DNA of 64,000 nucleotides from Inonotus obliquus (lineage: Eukaryota > Basidiomycota > Agaricomycetes > Hymenochaetales > Hymenochaetaceae). The number at the start of each line of letters is the position of its first letter. Within the stretch, counting starts at the first letter, position 1. The notes under the pieces are model-generated. The model worked only from the letters and a program-made list of their open reading frames with translations. It was not told the origin of the DNA and did not search any database. The position numbers and the translations under genes were made by a program. Of this stretch, positions 50,557-62,028 are shown in pieces. The stretch covers positions 3,844,001-3,908,000 of the forward strand of contig JAJHTX010000001.1 of NCBI GenBank assembly GCA_032164295.1. The letters are read 5' to 3'.

Positions 50557-52791
50557 TTAATAAGAGGGCGGGGAGCCAGAATGCGGAGCGTTACTCGGAG
50601 GGCGTTTCGGGCAGTGCGGGGCATCAGCCCTGTGCGGGCCTTGACAGTTGGCGCACTTGACGACGTGCTTACACTCGTTAGGATGGGCACAGCTGTCGCA
50701 TTTCTTCTCGCAGAGCTCTGTTTGATGTGGTTCCGCACATCATGCGCAACGGTACGCCTCAATGCAGTCCTGATCACTGTGTCGGAAACGCCAACACTTG
50801 CGACATTGCATAGGGCCTGTACGAACCCTTTGTTCGACCGCATACTGATAGTGGCCGTAGTACCGGATCGCATGCTTGACGATACCATTGTTGTGGAAAA
50901 TCACCTCCCTAGTCTTGAGTGGGTGAGACACCGCGACTATAACTGACGCCATCGCCCTAGGGTTCTTGGAAACCAAGCCTCTCAGAACCTCCTCTTTGCC
51001 CGAAACCCGTGGCACCTCCGTGAAAGGAAACTCGACGAACACCGGGTTGGAAAGCCGGAGTTCCTCCGCTATTTCGATCGGAGTGTGCATCTGGTGAGTC
51101 GTGGGGTTAATAATCGGGAACCCCGGGACGATGAATTGGAAGCTCTCCACGAAAGGGACAAACTCCACTGACGTCATCGCATCTGATGTAACCCGCAGCT
51201 TCTTCTGCAACTCTTCCTCCCACGTCGGACCGTACTCCGCCACGTCGGGACGCACGTCCACCTCGACGTTGAAGTTGCCCCTCATATCCCATTGCCCTTT
51301 GCGGAGCATGATAGCCCTGCCCTTGCTCGGCGTGGGTTTAGAAGACCTAGCCGCGATGAACATCTCCTCTCTAGAGAGTGTCGGGCGCGGTTTGATCGAG
51401 AAGCCCAACATGAACACCACCTTGGCTTTGTTCTGGCGAGCCTGATTAACCATGATAGGCTTCTTCTTAGGAGGAGGCACCTTCCTGCCCACCGGGGCCT
51501 TCACCACCTGCGCGTATGAGTGGGAGGCCACATTCTTCCTCGTAACTTGGACGAAAGGCTGCAGAGCAGGGGCCGGAACATATCGGACATAACGGTCCGG
51601 AATACCATTGGCCTCGTTAGACGAATTGATCGCGTCCACGTCAATGACCTCGACCACCTTGTCCTGCAGGGCCTGTTTGCCCTTGTCTTTGTTACATGGC
51701 ATAGAGGAGTCATCCCCCTGAGGGGTAGTGTTATGCGTGGCCTGTGCACCAGGGGCCACTACCTGCACGCCCGGTCGTCGCCTAGGGGCCACATCCTGGG
51801 GAGCTTTATGCATACCTCCACCTGGGGCAGCTCCCTGCTCAGCAGGTGGTTGTACCCACACAGATGCCTGGAGCCCCTGGTTAGATCCAGGACCCCTCGT
51901 GGCCGCCTGGTGGGCGGGACTCGGCAAACGTCCCTGTTCTACCTTCTTCAACCTTTCACTCAACTCTGCCATGTGCTCCTTTGCCTCCTCCGCCGCTTTC
52001 ATCGCGAGCTTGCCTGACGTCACCTGGTCCGTGCCTATCTGGTTCAGGCAATCCAGGATGGTGTAAAGGAAAGGATCGACATCCTTGCCTTGGGCCGGGT
52101 ATACATCTGGTGTCAAGGCGCAATCAGTTGCTAGGTGACGTAAACCGTCCTCGAAGGATCCCGGGAAAAGTGCTTTCTTCCTATATCTCTGCTGAAACGC
52201 AGACATGTACAAGTCCATACAATCGCCAGTGGCGAAGGGGCCGTCCTCGTGAGCCTGGGAAATTGCCGAAAACAACATTGCTGTGACTTTCCCCATCGAG
52301 AAGCCCAACTGAACGTAGTTGTGCTCCAGTGATCCGGGTTGTGATCCGAATGACTCAGCTGGGTCCACTAACTCAGGACTCTTCAACTCCGATTGGACCT
52401 GAGACAACATATCCCCCACGTAGTCGTATGTGCGGGCGTAGGCAGCCTGGACGTCGAAAACACTCTCCACCTCCATCTGCTCGTCCTACGTCTTCTTCTT
52501 CACCGATTCCACATCCGATCCTGCCGGGCATTTGCCCAGCACCTTATCCACCTCGTCAGCCACTCCTGTGTCAATCTGCTGGGCGGATGGCACCTCCCAG
52601 CCTGAAGAGCCAGTCGTCGGAGGGTCTATTGCTATGTGCGACGACTCCCTCGTTGTAGGCCTATGTCCCGGTCTGATGGCAGGTTTCGACGGCACGATGG
52701 GGGCCTGCTTGCCCTGTAGTGCTGCCTGTATACGCTGAACCCCTCCACGAGTTACTGATCGCAAACTACAACCCTCGCCTTTATCACTCAT
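50557..52791 (-). pseudogene. ORF1 of retrotransposon B, decayed
   Basis: Starts MSDKGEGCSLRSVTRGGVQR. The body is Pro/Ala/Gln rich and then gives HYQYAVEQRVRTGPMQCRKC and a row of CCHC-type knuckles (CRKCWRFRHSDQDC, CDSCAHPNECKHVVKC, CANCQGPHRADAPHC). Two stops: TAG 52486-52488, where copy A has TGG (KKKTWDEQ), and TGA 50740-50742, where copy A has CGA. Its own stop TAA overlaps the ORF2 start as TAATG. Confidence 0.85.
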
Positions 52792-52807
52792 GGTGGTCAA
52801 AGAGAGA

Positions 52808-52818
52808 TGCCATATCAG
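52808..52818. repeat. target-site copy 2 (junction of retrotransposons A and B)
   Basis: tgccatatcag, directly between the 3' tail of copy A and the 5' end of copy B. Confidence 0.85.
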
Positions 52819-53129
52819 TAACAATGTTTCATTATTTAATTAATAATGGCTTGTGGCCATATACATGTACCCGGGCGCAAGCGCTTCCGGTATAAACTAC
52901 ACTATTGGTAGAGAAAACACCTCCCCATGCGTCAAATTGATACATGGAAGAGAGCCTCTTCACAACAACAACGGGGAAAAGAAAGAAAACCCCTATGCCA
53001 ATAGTCAGACACCAGTCAGAAAACAACCCGAAGGAAAAAACTAACGAGGCCAACTGTTACTGAATGCAAGATACAGAAAGAAATCCCCACCCCTCCCTTA
53101 ACTGGAAGAGCCAGACGTTCATTCCTGCT

Positions 53130-56100
53130 TCATGGCGGTTCGAAAACTTCGATGAGACGTTCAATCGAAGAGAGGATATTGTTGAACTGGTGAAACCAGT
53201 CCATATTCCGGGTGCAGGGAAAAAGCCCCCTGCTTCTCAGACATTCGAGGAGATGGTGCCTGACAGTGTTAAGGACATTGCAGGACAGACAATCCACGTT
53301 AGAACGCTCAAGTCTCGAAAGGAATTCTCCCACTGCAGGCACTCCTGCAAGGAGCCGGAGGGCAGTGGTTTCCCCCACACGTGACATTTTAGAATGCGAA
53401 ACGTGGATGGGAATAGAGCATGGATTAGAGATGAGTCGTCGCTGAGATGGTGTCTCAATCGTGTGATGATAGCCTGCGCACGCTGTGTGCAGGATGTCCT
53501 TCCATGCAGTAATCACGTCTGCTCGTGCGGAAACCTTGACCCCTGCCACCGATGCGGCTGGAAAAAGAACAAATTCGTCATCCTCTAAAGGAGGTTTGAC
53601 GGAGAATCTTCGAGTGGGGAGAACTCTGAAAGAAAACCGGGCGTTAGACTGACTCATCGCGCTAGTAAACTGCTCGATGATCGCCTGAACCGCGGGTTCC
53701 GGGGACAAAAGGTCCGAGCGGAAATCTACTGGAAGAAAAATACGAATGGGAATAAAATGTACATCCGTAAAAGGATGAGTCAGAAATTGAAACATAAACT
53801 TAGACAAAGACACCAATATTAAAGAAAAGGAGTCTAAATCTTCCACTGCTTTGTAAGCGACCTGCTTCTCCAAAAGGCCGTTTCCGCTGTCCGCCCACAC
53901 CTCTACCCATCTCGGGCTTTCTGACAAATAGACCCACACCATAGGCCCCTGTTCTCTAGCCTGGAAATCCAGGACCTGTGCCGTAGCTCGGTGCCATACA
54001 GAGCGATGCGCTGGGCTAGGGAAATGCGTGATGGGAATCATCAGTCGCCGCACAATGCTTCACCAGTATTCCTCTTTAATCGGCGGAGAACCCAACCTAC
54101 TCGCCTCAATCCTTGCGTTCTGCATTTCTGACGTGTATGCCATAGTGAGGGAAACAGGGGGAAGACCTGCAAGGACCTCCATGATGTCTGTCCTGGTTAC
54201 AGGAAGCCATGCGCCCATGTCTAAAAGCGCGTGCCTATGAACCGCCTCGAAATGCACTGCCAATTCCTCTTGTTTAGTCATCCAGATAGGTGCACCCCAT
54301 GCCATGACTGGGACCAAAACATTCTGGTAGTATCTACGCATTGTCTTAAGTCTCGAGCCTGAAACCCGGCTCGTCATCCATTACAAGGTGTTCCACGTGT
54401 GCTTTGCGGCGTTAATCCTGGATTTTATATGGGGCGCAAAACTCCCCGTTCGCGACATCTCTATGCCTAGCCACTTCAACACCTTGCCAGACCATTCAAT
54501 TTGCGCACCGCCTAGATTCAAAGGAGTGCCCACAATGTCTCCTCCTATCCCCCCAGCAATCCCCTTGATTGATGCCGTATCTATATGAAGACCAATGCCT
54601 GTCAGTGCCTCATCCACCCTCCATAGGCCATCCTCAGTGGCGCGGAGTACGTGATATGTGTTCCTCCCCTTCGTAAGCAGCAAGCCATCGTCCATGTAAA
54701 AGAAGAGCTTCTGGTCCAAGTGCCGTAGTGCTAGATTTGCGGCTATGTTCGCCAGGACCAGTGACATCGGCAAGCCTTGGGGGATGCCAACGTTGGCCTT
54801 CACAAACCATTGGGATCGCTGACCATTGAAGGAGAAGGCGATGGACCTATCTTCCATGAAGCGCCCTATTGTGTTGTTCCATGATCGCGGAATGCCCAGT
54901 TCATCAAGGCTGCATTATAAGATCTCCGGTCGAACGTTGTCGAAGAACCCTTGTATGTCGAACCCGACCATCGTGAACATGTCATCCCCCCCAGGCCACG
55001 CTTCCAGGAGTGAGTGCCATGCTGTCATAACCGAGGCACCCTTTCTTCCCCCAAACTGTTGCTTATCAAACAGCGGGTGACAGTGGAGTATCTCCTGTAG
55101 ACGGGCCGCCAGGATCCTTTCGAAGAGTTTCGCCAGGACTTCCTCCACACAGATAGGCCAATATGCCCTTGGCGTGTCAAGTGGGTAGGGTTTAGGCTTG
55201 CGGACCATCGCTACGACCGACTTCTTGAACTCTTTTGGGTAGTACTCCGCGTGTAACATCCCGTTGAACAAACACGTAAAGCAGCCAACATGTCGTCGAA
55301 CCACACTCCCTGCCGCTTGGTATGTCATCCCTGACAGACCTGGCGCACTATTAGCCGGCATTCCACCCAGCGCAAGCAATACCTCGCTTTCGGTAATATC
55401 TCTCTGCGTTCCTACCGAATGTAACTGGACCGCCACTGGATGATCCCTTCTCTCCGGGAAGTAGTGTTGTCAGAACACGTGAGCGATCTCGACATGTTGG
55501 ACTGCTCGGAAAGGTGCCGTCAGGGATGGAATGTTGACCTTCCTATGGGGCAAACCCGCCTTATGATACGACTACGGAGATGCGTTCCCTGCCTCCTCCC
55601 ACCGCTTACAGAACCATCTCTCCCTCCTATCTCATAGCCAGTACAGGAGGTCTGGAGTGCCTTCCCTCACCTGCCGATCGCACTCCTCGTCCCACCATCG
55701 CTCCTTCTTCTGCGACGTGGTTTCGTAAACCAAAGCCCTCGTAGCTTGTTGCGTGCTTGTCCAGAAACGCAACACCCACGCAGACACCACCTCTTCGTCC
55801 TCGAAACCTTGGAGCCAGAAAGATGCCAGGACCAAATATTCGAGCTCAGCCGCCCAGACCTCCACCTTGTCGTTGGGGATACCCATACGAACCAGACTAG
55901 CCCGGTTGAACCACCCTGAGAAATCCGCGATTAGGACCTTATGATGTCCAACCGTACCAGTGTTTCTGATGGCACGCCACGATTGCTGAAGATCCGGCAA
56001 AGTGTTTGGTGTAAAAAACATTACGTCAGGGTGGGTTCCCCTCCCAACCTGAACTCCGTGACACGTGATTATGTCCGGGTCATCGGCACACGCTATATCC

Positions 56101-56657
56101 GGGGAGTCCACTAGCCAATCCTCGAAAAATTGCGATCGCGTGAGGTGGCCCGCATTGCCCCATGGTACGGAGCGATCCGACCATCTACCCCCAGCGTTAA
56201 CATCCGCCCCGATAACCGTACGCATTGGGAAACCCTGCCGAAAGTGCGCAGCCGTTGCATTCTACGTGACGTCATGTGTGGCGTGAGGACAATACAGCGA
56301 AAAAACGTGGATATCCCCCTCATCTAGGTGGAGTTCGACGTGAACCATCATGGATGGTGGAACGTCTATGTGCTGAGACCACCGGATGCCATTAGGGACT
56401 GCGATAGCTACCCATGGGTTTGGTCCGACTGCTGTGATCATTGTGTGACCGCCGAACAGCGGCGCTCCCTTGTCTGCGATCTCATGTTCCCCTGTATTCT
56501 GCGCCACTCCTATGGTAGAGAATGGTACTTCCTGGATGCTCCAGACATCCAAATCCCATGCCGACAGAACCTGCTGTTGCAGTTTGTGTTGAGCCATAAA
56601 TAGAGCCAGATGCGAACGACCAGTGTTATAAGATACAAACTTAAGTTTGCCCTTCAT
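53130..56657 (-). pseudogene. ORF2 of retrotransposon A (endonuclease-RT-zinc tail), decayed
   Basis: Starts MKGKLKFVSYNTGRS. The endonuclease region has WSIQEVPF and ADVNAGGRWSDR, then DFSGWFNRASLVRMG. The RT has GLSGMTYQ, VGFDIQGFFDNVRPE, NVGIPQGLPMS and the intact box FFYMDDGLLL. The C-terminus has a Cys-His motif (CLSCNVLNTVRHHLLEC). Stops split it at about 56259 (TAG where B has TGG), 55629 (TGA), 55580 (TAG where B has TGG), 55470 (TGA), 54915 (TAA where B has CAA), 54381 (TAA) and 54060 (TGA). Confidence 0.85.
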
Positions 56658-58865
56658 TAATAAGTGGGCGGGGAACCTGAACACGGAGCGTTACTCTGAG
56701 GGCGTCTTGGGCAGTGTGGGGCATCCGCCCTGTGTGGGCCTTGGCAGTTGGCGCACTTGATGACATGCTTGCAGACGTTCGCGTCAGCGCAGTTGTCACA
56801 TTTCTTCTTGCACATCTCCGTTTGATGCGGTTCCATGCATCGTACGCACCGGAACACCTTAATACAGTCCTGGTCACTGTGACAGAAGCGCCAACAGCGT
56901 CGACATTGCATAGGGCCTGAGCGAACCCTTTGTTCGACCGCGTACTGATAGTGGCCGTAGTAGCGGATCGCTCGCTTGACGACGCCATTGTTATGGAAAA
57001 TTGCCTCCCTCGCCTTGAGCGGGTGCGATACCGCGACTATGACGGATGTGGTCGCCTTGGGATTCCTAGCTACAAGCCCTTGAAGAACCACCTCCGTTCC
57101 CGAAAACCGTGGAGCCTCTGTGAATGGGAACTCGAGGAAGACCAGGTTGGACAACCGGAGTTCCTCCGCTATCTCGATCGGGGTGTGGATCTTCCGAGTC
57201 GACGGGTTAACGATTGGGAAGCCCGGAACTATGAACTGGAAGTTCTCCACAAAAGGAACGAACTCCACTGACGTCATAGCGTCTGACGTAATCCTGAGCT
57301 TCTTCTGCAGCTCTTCCGCCTACATCGGGCTGTATTCTGCCACGTCAGGGCGCGCGTCCACCTCGATAACGAAATTACCCCTCATGTTCCATTGCCCCTT
57401 GTGGAGCACAATGGCCCCTCCCTTATTCGGTGTCGGTTTGGCCGACCTGGCCGCGATGTACATCTCCTCCCTGGATAGTGTCGGGCGCAGTTTGATCGAG
57501 AAACCTAGCATAGACGCCACCTTGGCCTTGTTCTGGCAGGCCTGGTTGATAGTGATAGGCTTTTTCTTAGGAGGTGCTTTCTTGCCAACCGGAGCCTTTG
57601 CCGCCTGCGCATATGAGTGCAAGGCTGCATTCTTCCTTGCGACTGGTACAAAGGCCTGCGGGGCCAGAGCCGGAACGTAACGGATGTACCGGTCCGGGAT
57701 GCCTTTGGCTTCATTGGACGAGTTGATCGCATCTATGTCAATGACCTCAACCGTCTCGCCTTGTGGGGATTGTTTACCCTTGCCTTTATTAACCGGCTTG
57801 CGTGGGGGAACCTGTTGGAGGGTAGTGTTATGCGTGACCTGCGCACCGGGGGCCACTACCTGCACACCCGGTCGTCGACTAGGGGTCACTTCCTGGGGAG
57901 CTTTATGCATTCCTCCACCTGGGGCAGCTTCCTGCTCAGCGGGAGGTTGTGCCCACCTAGACGCCTGAAGCCCTTGGGCCATCTGGTGGGCGGGACTCGG
58001 CAGACATCCCTGTTCAACCTTCTTCAGCCTCTCCTCTAGCACGGTCAGCTGCCTCTTCAAAGCCTCCTCCTCCTCCTCTGCACAACGCCCTGCCGCCATC
58101 TGTTCCGAACCTATCTGATTTAGGCGGTCCAGAATAGTATAGGTGGGGGTCCACATCCTTGCCATGAGCCGGGTATACCTCCGGCATAATCACGCAGTCG
58201 GATGCCAGATGGCGTAAGCCGTCTTCGAAAGCTCCTGGGTGTAGGGCCTCCTTCCTGTATCCCTGTTGGAAAGCCGACATGTATAGATCCATACAGTCGC
58301 CCGTAGCGAACGGTCCATCCTCTTGGGCCTGGGTAAGCACCGAGAACAACATGGCTGTGACTTTCCCCATCGAGAAACCCAGCTGGACGTAATTGTGTTC
58401 CAACGAACCGGGTTGCGATCCAAATGACTCAGCCGGATCGACTAGCTCTGGGTTTTTAAGCTCCGACTGGACCCTAGACAACGTGTCTCCCACAAAGTCG
58501 TATGTGTGGGCGTAGGCGGCTTGGGCATCGAAAACGCTCTCCACCTCCATCTGCTCATCCCAGGTCTTCTTCTTCACCGATTCCACATCTGAACCTGCCG
58601 GGCGTTTGCCCAGCACCTTGTCAACAGCCTCTGCCACCGGGGTGTCCACCCGCTGAGCGGATGGGACGTCCCAGCCTGTTGAGCCGGTGGACGGGGGTTC
58701 AATCTCTATGTGAGACGACACCCTCGTTCCTGATGTCCCTGCCCGCGCGATGGCGGGTTTCGACGGCACGGTGGAGGCCTGCTTGCCCTGGAGTGCTGCC
58801 TGTATACGCTGTACCCCTCCGCGGGTTACCGATCGCAAACTGCGTGTCTCTCCCTTGTCACTCAT
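56657..58865 (-). pseudogene. ORF1 of retrotransposon A, decayed
   Basis: Starts MSDKGETRSLRSVTRGGVQR. A frameshift near 58140-58165 moves the reading from YPAHGKDVDPHL to TILDRLNQIGSEQ. A TAG at 57320-57322 stands where copy B has TGG (PTWEEELQKK). Zinc knuckles remain: CRRCWRFCHSDQDC, CVRCMEPHQTEMC, CDNCADANVCKHVIKC, CANCQGPHRADAPHC. It ends SGSPPTY-TAA, overlapping the ORF2 ATG. Confidence 0.85.
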
Positions 58866-58883
58866 GGTGGTCAAAGAGAAAGA

Positions 58884-58893
58884 GCCATATCAG
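58884..58893. repeat. target-site copy 3 (right of retrotransposon A)
   Basis: gccatatcag, next to the 5' end of copy A; beyond it lies 32 bp of the DDE element and then its right inverted repeat. Confidence 0.85.
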
Positions 58894-58925
58894 GAAGGTG
58901 AGGTTAGGCACGTGCCGCGTCACAC

Positions 58926-58956
58926 CTAGTCGAGTTTAACTTTCGCCAACCTTATA
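58926..58956 (-). repeat. right terminal inverted repeat
   Basis: Reverse complement of 40664-40694 with one mismatch; ends ...CTTTCGCCAACCTTATA. Confidence 0.9.
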
Positions 58957-59032
58957 TTAGTTTAGCCATTTTGCTGATGTGAATACAAGACGAAAGAAAG
59001 GAAATGTTCTTGTATAGAAAATTGAAGTTCTA

Positions 59033-59057
59033 GGTTCAGGTTCAGGTTCAGGTTCAG
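59033..59057 (+). repeat. GGTTCA microsatellite
   Basis: Four tandem ggttca units in the 360-bp spacer (58957-59315) between the nested element and the second BCS1-like gene. The spacer holds no gene. Confidence 0.85.
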
Positions 59058-59315
59058 CCTCGGTAGACGGCTCGAGTCGACATCAAAGCTCTGATATCCC
59101 CAGCATTATGCAGTGAGTATTCATTGCAATATAGGGATAATTTAACAATGGCACCAAATTAGATGGAAGTTGCGAAAGGGAACTTCTTTCTAATTTGATT
59201 ACATGGTGTGGGATCTGCAGGTGAGAAAGAGTCAGAAGTCGGATTTAAACAAGCGCAAAAAAGGATAGCCAGATATTCGTGACCCTTATTTCTATACATC
59301 CCATATGTATGCAAC

Positions 59316-62028
59316 TCAGAGACAAGTGGGGTAGGAAATATTGGCAATAGGAGGAGGCGGTAAGGCACTAGATGCTCTGATATGCTGCATTCGAGCACGT
59401 CGTGCTGCAATTTGCTTCTTTAATTCCTTGTCGCGCTGCTCTTCATCTACCTCTCCCTTCTCCTTCTTCTCCTTCCTCTCCTTCCTCTTCCTTTTTCTCT
59501 CCTCCTTCAGCTCCTCCACCTTCCGCCGTTCTTCAATCTGACTTTCAACCCATTCCGCAGCACCTTCAACTGCTCCGCGAGGTTGCATTTTCCTAGTGAG
59601 AAGATAACCTTGAATTTCAGCAAGGGAGAAGGTGTCCTCCGGGATGGCATCTGTAAATCCCTGTGCGAGCGAATAGACTTCGCCTTCAGAGAGTGGCTCT
59701 TCCTTCAAATCGACCAACTGGAAGCCCATGTTCGAGGGGGCAGGACCCGATGGACGAGTTTCATGCAGCGGAAAAGCATCGGAGCTTGTGAATCGACGCT
59801 CAAAGAAATGCAGATAGCCCTCGTGAATCTGAGACCGCGTTGCCAGTGTGTATTCCAGTTTCACATCCATGCGTCCAGCTCTAATTAATGCAGGGTCAAG
59901 CCTCTCGATGTGATTTGTCTTCGTTTCATGGATTAGCTCACGTAAGTCACACGCAAATGAGAGCAACTCACAGTTGCAAACAATATTCTCCCCTCTTCGC
60001 TCGAAACCCCGTCCAAGACATTCAGTAGCCCTGAGAGTGTAACCAACGAGCGCTGCACGAGCCCCATCGTATTAAAAGGATTCCCATAAGAATCTTTGGG
60101 TTGATCCTCCTCGTCTTCCTCGTCTTCACGCGACGGAAAAGCACAATCGATGTCCTCGAGTAAAAGGATACAGCGTGGAGGCGACGCAGAAACAAGCATA
60201 GCGAGTTTCCGATCATCCATACTATGGGCAGGGAAAATCAATATAAACAAATGAGTTCGGTGAATCTTGTAGTTACCCGTTGGACGATAGTTGGACATGA
60301 TATATTTCCAGTTCAAGCTCGCTTGCTACTGCATGTATCGTCGAACTCTTGCCGGTCCCTGGCTTACCGTAAAGCAGATATCCTATGTATGAAGAGAAAA
60401 AGTTTCTTGGTTAGAAAAAATTGCCAAAATGATCGAATTTCATCATACCGCGACGATGTGGGATACCAGCCCATGCGTACCATTCCTCGCACTCCAAGAA
60501 TTCGCGTATGTCATTCAGCAACTGCTCTTTGACACCTTCAGGCAGAATAAGACTATTCATTGCACGTGGTTTCTTGGTTACACGTTCCCCCCACGTTCCG
60601 CTCTACAAGGCAGCCTTGAATGATCAAAATGGTATATAGAGAAGAAGAGGGTACACACGGGAGCTGGGAGGTGCACCGTCACTTGCCAGACCGCCGTTTT
60701 CATGTATTCTTCACGGGCAGTTTGGATGAGCTCTTCAAGCACTGAGCGCTTTGAGTTGTGTATTCTTTACAAGCGTGAGCTGTTTCGCAGACAAAGCATG
60801 CACAGGAGGAAAGACTCACGTAACCGTGAACGAACCTCCGCTTCTCAACGGTGAGAAAGGACTGAAATCAAACTGTATCCAGTGTCCACGCCAATTCAGA
60901 CGTTGTTTAACATTTGAAGCGGGCTTGAACCTGAAATGGGGCTTTTCTGTTGAATCAGCGGTTGTCGTGCGCAAATCAGCTCGTTTCGTCGTTATTTCTA
61001 CGTCACGGACATTCCCATCACTATCTTGCGATCGCTGAAGAAGAAGTCCAGTGTCATGATAAACAAGTGTGAGCTAGGCACGTACAAGAAAAGCAACAAT
61101 CCAATCATAGCTTGAATCTCCGTGGTTGAAGTGAGCAGTAAATAGCGAGCCACTCTATTCACAGTAAGCAAGGATTTAGAATGCGTCTTTGAGTATTATG
61201 AGTGCGCTCTTCAATGAGACTCACTCTGTCGGGTACTGTGATCAATTCTCTCGGTGGTAAAGCCGATTTTATATAACGTTCCCTCGCATCCAGTACGAAT
61301 TCATCAAGAATCTTCCGGTTCCGACTCCAGACACTAAATGTAATGGATAAGCCATGTCATCACCGAAATCGATCGAACGCATATCACCTCAGAGTAAAGC
61401 TCTTTATATCATCTTCGGTACTCCCCGTCGTAGTCGTACTGCTACTACCCACTTGCATGCTGACCGTTATCCAGTGCCCTCGCCACTGAAACAGCTCAGG
61501 TGTCTGCGGCGCAGGCTGATAAACCGGATGTGGGTGACCGTCATCAAGACCCTGTGCGTGACCTGACTGAACTCCGAGCCCAGCGCTCTTACCATGGCGA
61601 AGCTCCGGGTTGCAAGCTGCTACATGGAAGATACGGGACTGGTCCCAGATACGATGATCCTCAAGATAACGTTTGACCCAGTCGAACGCAAAGTCTCCAC
61701 GACTGAAAGATGCCTTTACTATGAAGACTGAAGGCGTGGATTAGGTGTATAAGTTGGAACTGAGTGTTCGCGCAGACGTACAGTGCTTGACTAAATCTGC
61801 CGCCTTCTCAGTTGCAGAGCGTGTCAGCTCAACAAGAGAGCCTAGAAATACAAAGCGAAGTATGTCCTTGATGTGTGGGTTCGCCAATAGCCTGGGGATG
61901 AGGTTCTTCACGACATGAAGTACCCAAGTACCGGGGAGCCCAAGGACAGCCCGTAACAGCTGCAGACGGCGTAAAAGATCACGGAGCAAAAACTTCGTTC
62001 TTGCGGCAGACAACGACCCCGAAGTCAT
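59316..62028 (-). CDS. BCS1-like AAA ATPase, copy 2
   Basis: Paralogue of the gene at 15990-18739, with the same orientation and domain order. The start MTSGSLSAARTKFLLRD (62028) aligns with copy 1; an in-frame ATG 11 codons earlier also exists. It is followed by LPGTWVLHVVKNLIPRLLAN and FVFLGSLVELTRSATEKAAD. Walker A is GYLLYGKPGTGKSSTI and Walker B CILLLEDIDCAF. Then come TLSGLLNVLDGVSSEEGRI, NHIERLDPALIRAGRMDVKL, SLAEIQGYLLTRKMQPRG, and a Lys/Arg/Glu-rich helix (ERRKVEELKEERKRKRKERK). It ends ISYPTCL-stop at 59316. The acidic insert after Walker B (REDEEDEEDQPKD) is shared with copy 1. Probably mitochondrial; the substrate is unknown. Confidence 0.88.

Larger units (their letters stand above)
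46660..50557 (-). pseudogene. ORF2 of retrotransposon B (endonuclease-RT), decayed
   Basis: Begins MKGELKFISYNAGRS at 50557 with the AP-endonuclease features WSIQEVPF and GGRWSDR. It is cut at 50064 by the insertion and resumes at 48303 with NTGHLARSQFFKEW. The RT has FRAVRHIEIAHAFRRHY, GPSGMTYQ, YRPICVEEVLAKLFE, VGFDVQGFFDNVRPE and NVGVPQGSPMSP. The catalytic box is FFYMDNGLLL, where the second Asp of YMDD is Asn. A TGA at 47836-47838 stands where copy A has CGA (KKERWW). The C-terminal zinc region is lost. Confidence 0.85.
45594..52807 (-). mobile_element. non-LTR retrotransposon copy B, interrupted
   Basis: APE-type LINE on the minus strand with ORF1 (zinc knuckles) and ORF2 (endonuclease plus reverse transcriptase). 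The 5' end TCTCTTTGACCACCATGAG and the 3' tail GGCCACAAGCCATTATTA match copy A. The 3' part of ORF2 is replaced by an unrelated block (about 45662-46660), and 1.76 kb of foreign DNA sits in the endonuclease region (48304-50064). Probably Tad1-like, but the clade was not determined. Confidence 0.85.
52819..58883 (-). mobile_element. non-LTR retrotransposon copy A, full length, decayed
   Basis: About 6.07 kb on the minus strand with both ORFs and both ends present, so it gives the layout of the family: short 5' leader, ORF1 (58865-56657), TAATG overlap, ORF2 (56657-53130), 3' UTR of about 310 bp with the tail ending near TGTTAC. There is no poly(A). At least nine lesions kill it. It lies head-to-tail with copy B. 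Confidence 0.88.
40664..58956 (-). mobile_element. DDE DNA transposon, 18.3 kb, with nested insertions
   Basis: Bounded by 31-bp inverted repeats (40664-40694 and 58926-58956) that differ at one base. With the nested DNA removed it is about 4.3 kb: 40664-45582 less the 0.74 kb insertion at 44360-45100, plus 58894-58956. It carries one spliced transposase gene on the minus strand. TA occurs just inside both ends, so a TA target duplication is possible but not proved. Order of events from nesting: the DDE element came first, then the poly(A) retroelement fragment and the tandem retrotransposons landed in it, then further DNA landed in the downstream retrotransposon. Confidence 0.85.

Noticed and set aside
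59033..59057. GGTTCA repeats as internal telomere sequence
   Set aside because: The unit differs from the TTAGGG type usual in filamentous fungi, and only four copies are present.
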